40,080 nt of DNA from a virus: the IMG/VR virus record IMGVR_UViG_3300045976_000196, positions 1 through 40,080 of that record; one strand, 5' to 3'. Position numbers and translations under genes: made by a program. The notes under the pieces were generated by a model. That model ran no database searches, was not told the origin of the DNA, and was given only the letters and a program-made list of their open reading frames with translations. Below are positions 37,461-40,080 of the stretch, one piece after another; position 1 is the first letter of the stretch, and each line of letters opens with the position of its first letter.

Positions 37461-37877
37461 TCAAACGGCAGCCGCGATTTCCTGCTCGCTCAAGGGTGGA
37501 TGCGCGCGCAGGGCGCGCACGTCGTTGCGCCGCGCCACGCTCCAGGCGAACTGCTCGCGCGCCGGCAGCGGGTGCGCATCGAGGATGCGCGCCCAGTTTT
37601 TCCCGCAGCCGCAGACATTCAGGATGTCGATGCGCGCGGAGAAATCGGCGAGCCACTCGGGCGTGATGGCGTCGCGCTGCGCGAGGGCGTGAAAGGCGTC
37701 CCACACGGGATCGCTCGCGAGGCGGCGAGGCTCAGCCCACGCATCGCGGGGACAGGCTCCCTTCGCGACCACGAAGGCCGGAGTCGCGAAAAAATCGACG
37801 CATTCCCGGCAGCGCACGCACACATGCAGCCTGGCCGCAACAGCCGCGCGCTCCTCAATCGATGGAGAGGGAGACAT
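37461..37877 (-). CDS. Cysteine-rich tail-module protein
   Basis: A 138-residue protein with CVRCRECVDFF and a later CGCGKNW, a possible zinc site of the type seen in some tail-tip proteins that bind iron or zinc. It overlaps the upstream gene by 23 bases. Function is unknown. Confidence 0.65.
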   Translation of the reverse strand: MSPSPSIEERAAVAARLHVCVRCRECVDFFATPAFVVAKGACPRDAWAEPRRLASDPVWDAFHALAQRDAITPEWLADFSARIDILNVCGCGKNWARILDAHPLPAREQFAWSVARRNDVRALRAHPPLSEQEIAAAV

Positions 37878-38553
37878 GGATGTCGTCGCTGGCGCTCGTC
37901 CAGGTGGAGCGGTCTGGAGATTCCACGATGCCCGTGAGGCCGATGCCGTTCATCACGGCACTTCCTGCCGGCAGCCATGTGGCCGATGACGGGTAAAGCA
38001 CATCCGACCACGCCGATTGCGGCCCGGTGAATAGGTAAAAATAAATAATCGTCTCTGCCGTGATGGTGCCGCTCAAAAGGAGCGAAACCTTGTAGTCACT
38101 TGCAGAGCGATAGAATTTCGCCGTGAGGTCGAAGACAGAGACTGTCACGTCCGTATCGGTCGTGTAGTCGGGTAGGCAGGTTCCTCCGGAAGGTGGGTCT
38201 GTGTAATACACGCTGGTTCCGCCAGGCTGTGAATAAAGGATCGATGCCGTGGGGTTCCACGTTCGCTGCGGTTCGCCGCAGAGTGAGAAGCATTTTTGCG
38301 CGAGATTATTTACGAGCGCCATCGTCTGGCCCGAGAACGAGAAGCTTGCGTCGATGTGATAGATGCAAGTCGACGTGCCGCTTACGAGATTCGCCACCCA
38401 ACTTGCATCCATGCCGAGCGTGATGCTGGTGCGCGACAGGATATCCTTGCACTGCTGGAGAGTGGCGGTGACGTATCGCCCCCCCGTGCCAGCCGGCACC
38501 TCCTCGAGCACGGGCAGGCCGAAGGGGAAATTCGCAGTGAAGGGGAATCCCAT
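37855..38553 (-). CDS. Tail protein, unknown
   Basis: A 232-residue, Ser/Thr/Tyr-rich beta protein starting at ATG 38553, two bases after the preceding stop. Composition suggests a virion-surface protein such as a tip or fibre component. Family not recognised. Confidence 0.68.
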   Translation of the reverse strand: MGFPFTANFPFGLPVLEEVPAGTGGRYVTATLQQCKDILSRTSITLGMDASWVANLVSGTSTCIYHIDASFSFSGQTMALVNNLAQKCFSLCGEPQRTWNPTASILYSQPGGTSVYYTDPPSGGTCLPDYTTDTDVTVSVFDLTAKFYRSASDYKVSLLLSGTITAETIIYFYLFTGPQSAWSDVLYPSSATWLPAGSAVMNGIGLTGIVESPDRSTWTSASDDIHVSLSID

Positions 38554-38555
38554 GG

Positions 38556-39125
38556 TTATGCCGCGTAGAAGTAATGGTTGCCCCCACAACTGAAGACGCC
38601 CTGCGAGCCGATTCCAGCCTTCCCGGCGCCGATGCTCAGCGCCCCATCCGTCACCGAGAAGTCGCCGAGCACGCGATAGGCCGTGGTGCTCGTATTCGCC
38701 GGCACGGAGGTGAGCGACTGGATGACGACCGCGGTTACCACGCCGTCGGAATTGATCGTGGCCTTCAGCACGAGCACGCCCGAGCCGGAGACCGCGATTC
38801 TGTAGGCATCGGCGCTGCCGCGCGTGGCGCCCTCCACCATTCCGCTCGGCAGGATGTTTTCCACATAGCCATTGACCACGCCGATCTTTACGCTGGCATC
38901 AGTGCTCGCATCGTAGAGCGCGAAGTCGTCGGTGACGCCGCCCCCATCGCCGCTGCCGCCATCGGCATTGATGCGAGAGCCCTCCTTGAGACGGTCGATG
39001 AGTATGTTGTGCCCCTGGAGCGGCATGTTCGCCTGGGCAAAATCGTCGCGGTCCTTTAGGCCGTCGCGAAGCCACTTCGGGCCTTTCTTGATCGGCTTGG
39101 GCCGCTGCGGGCTGTCGCTGCTCAT
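38556..39125 (-). CDS. Tail protein, unknown
   Basis: A 189-residue protein. The first ~60 residues are basic and charged (PKPIKKGPKWLRDGLKDRDD). The rest is Gly/Ser/Val-rich beta structure. It overlaps the upstream gene (ATGA). The two-part make-up suggests an anchor followed by an exposed domain. Confidence 0.68.
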   Translation of the reverse strand: MSSDSPQRPKPIKKGPKWLRDGLKDRDDFAQANMPLQGHNILIDRLKEGSRINADGGSGDGGGVTDDFALYDASTDASVKIGVVNGYVENILPSGMVEGATRGSADAYRIAVSGSGVLVLKATINSDGVVTAVVIQSLTSVPANTSTTAYRVLGDFSVTDGALSIGAGKAGIGSQGVFSCGGNHYFYAA

Positions 39126-39829
39126 CGCTGGACGACGAAGGGTTGGTTGAGCAGGCGCGAGACCTTCGACTCACATTCCCAGTATCGCGACTTCACCGAC
39201 TCGCGCGGCTCGTAGGCGACGATCTGCGTGACGGGCTTGTAGTTGTTTCGCAGATACGTCATCAGCGTCTGCAGCGCGCTGGAGGTGATCGACGCGCCCG
39301 AGGGCAGCGCGATGCGCGTGCTCTGCACGTAGTCCCAGGGATTCAGGCTGCTCGAGACGGTCTTGTAGCGCGGCGTGTCGGCCGGCCTCGTCGATTCCCA
39401 CCAGCGATACGTCGTGCTCGGGGCGAGGTATTGCAGCGAGACGGTGAGCGTGCCGCCGTTGCTGAGATAGACGAGAAACGACGTGCTCTGCGGCGAGAGG
39501 CTCGCATCGGTGTAGGCGTTGAACGCGCCCGGCACGTTCGTCGCGCGGCCGCGATAATCCACCGTCACCGCGGCCAGGCCGCCGGCCATGAGCGCGATGT
39601 CGTGGTCGACCTTGTAGAGGCCGGGGAACTCGGGGTCTGTCGTCTGCGAGAGCGCGAAGGCGCGAGCGATGGCCTTCGGCCCGATCCACACGCGCGTGAT
39701 CTCGTCGAGGCCAAACGCATTCTCGCGCAGGCGGCTGCCCTCCTGCAACGCGAATGCCGACGCCACCGCCCCGCGCATGATCGGCGCGATGGCGGGATTC
39801 CCCGTGCCTTGTGCGAATTCCGTGGCCAT
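39122..39829 (-). CDS. Tail protein downstream of tape measure
   Basis: A 235-residue protein starting three bases after the tape-measure stop. It is the position of lambda gpM/distal-tail proteins, but the mixed alpha/beta sequence shows no clear match. It is coupled to the next gene by ATGA. Confidence 0.68.
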   Translation of the reverse strand: MATEFAQGTGNPAIAPIMRGAVASAFALQEGSRLRENAFGLDEITRVWIGPKAIARAFALSQTTDPEFPGLYKVDHDIALMAGGLAAVTVDYRGRATNVPGAFNAYTDASLSPQSTSFLVYLSNGGTLTVSLQYLAPSTTYRWWESTRPADTPRYKTVSSSLNPWDYVQSTRIALPSGASITSSALQTLMTYLRNNYKPVTQIVAYEPRESVKSRYWECESKVSRLLNQPFVVQR

Positions 39830-39832
39830 GCG

Positions 39833-40080
39833 TTACTCCGAGTCCCACTTCTTGATGATTTCCCGAAGGGCCTTGATGTCTTCGGCCATCTTCGCGATGG
39901 CGTCGCCCTGGTCGTCTTTCGATTTGTTTTGCGACTTGTCGTCTGCCTGAACCTGCTTTTCGGCTCCTTCTTTTGAAGCCTTATTGCGGTCGCCAAACCG
40001 TTCCTTTGCCAAGTCCTCTGCGGTTTTGTGATTCAGCGAATCAGGCTTCGAATCCCCCGCTCTCGTATTGGCAGATCCAT
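39833..40080 (-). CDS. Tail tape measure protein, C-terminal end
   Basis: This is the last part of the 659-residue tape measure that begins at 1759. Over the 27-base overlap it repeats sequence already counted at 1-27. The end is charged and helical (KDDQGDAIAKMAEDIKALRE) and stops at TAA 39833-39835. Confidence 0.8.
   Translation of the reverse strand, partial: GSANTRAGDSKPDSLNHKTAEDLAKERFGDRNKASKEGAEKQVQADDKSQNKSKDDQGDAIAKMAEDIKALREIIKKWDSE
40054..40080. repeat. Terminal direct repeat, right copy
   Basis: Identical to bases 1-27. See the left copy for interpretation. Confidence 0.93.

Noticed and set aside
4431-37464. TTGACAC words read as ordinary -35 promoter boxes
   Set aside because: No -10 lies 15-19 bases downstream, and the start codons or tRNA begin only 12-13 bases away in most cases.

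Overview
The window is an essentially complete temperate tailed-phage genome, assembled as a circle. The last 27 bases (40054-40080) repeat the first 27, and one long minus-strand gene reads through that junction in frame, so the unique genome is about 40,053 bp. It is GC-rich. Gene order and families point to a lambda-like siphovirus: a GpA-type terminase, a lambda-type portal, an S49 prohead protease, a P22/HK97-fold coat protein, a G/GT frameshift and a tape measure. The integration site is the 3' half of a tRNA-Val(GAC). The secreted cargo protein and the dispersed 'acgcagagacgc' repeats resemble what is common in Verrucomicrobiota-type genomes, but the host assignment is only a low-confidence inference.

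Layout. The minus strand from 13.9 kb down to 1 and on through the junction to 31.4 kb is the late operon: two regulator-like genes, small and large terminase, a small gene overlapping an initiator-like tRNA, portal, protease, scaffold, coat, head-tail and tail genes, tape measure, tail tip, a secreted repeat-rich fibre, holins, a barrel-fold protein and a phosphoesterase. One small plus-strand gene at 4.47 kb with its own promoter looks like a moron. From 13.9 to 17.4 kb lie the attP core, integrase, a secreted cargo gene and two HTH regulators. A divergent control region with two TTACG-N7-CGTAA operators follows. From 17.4 to 23.4 kb the plus-strand early operon runs through many tightly overlapping small genes (ParB-like, HTH, membrane proteins, a coiled-coil protein) and ends in a RecE-like exonuclease. 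From 28.7 to 31.3 kb it continues with a VRR-NUC nuclease, a DUF4326 protein, a zinc ribbon, a replication-initiator-like protein and small regulators.

The exceptional part is 23.4-28.7 kb. A second tyrosine recombinase (27649-28665) carries the insert typical of integron integrases (IntI). Directly upstream lies an array of small, unrelated, mostly co-directional genes separated by about twelve fold-back sites of 50-120 bp. These resemble attC sites: the stop codon often lies in the left core (GCTAAC), the right core is GTT (GTC in three), the arms pair with bulges, and pairs change in a compensatory way between copies. Several sites carry the start codon of the next gene, so the reading frame crosses the predicted crossover point. 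Two sites lie inside genes and appear to join two cassettes into one protein. I read this as a phage-borne integron with translatable attC sites, transcribed as part of the phage early operon. I could not run attC models or homology searches.
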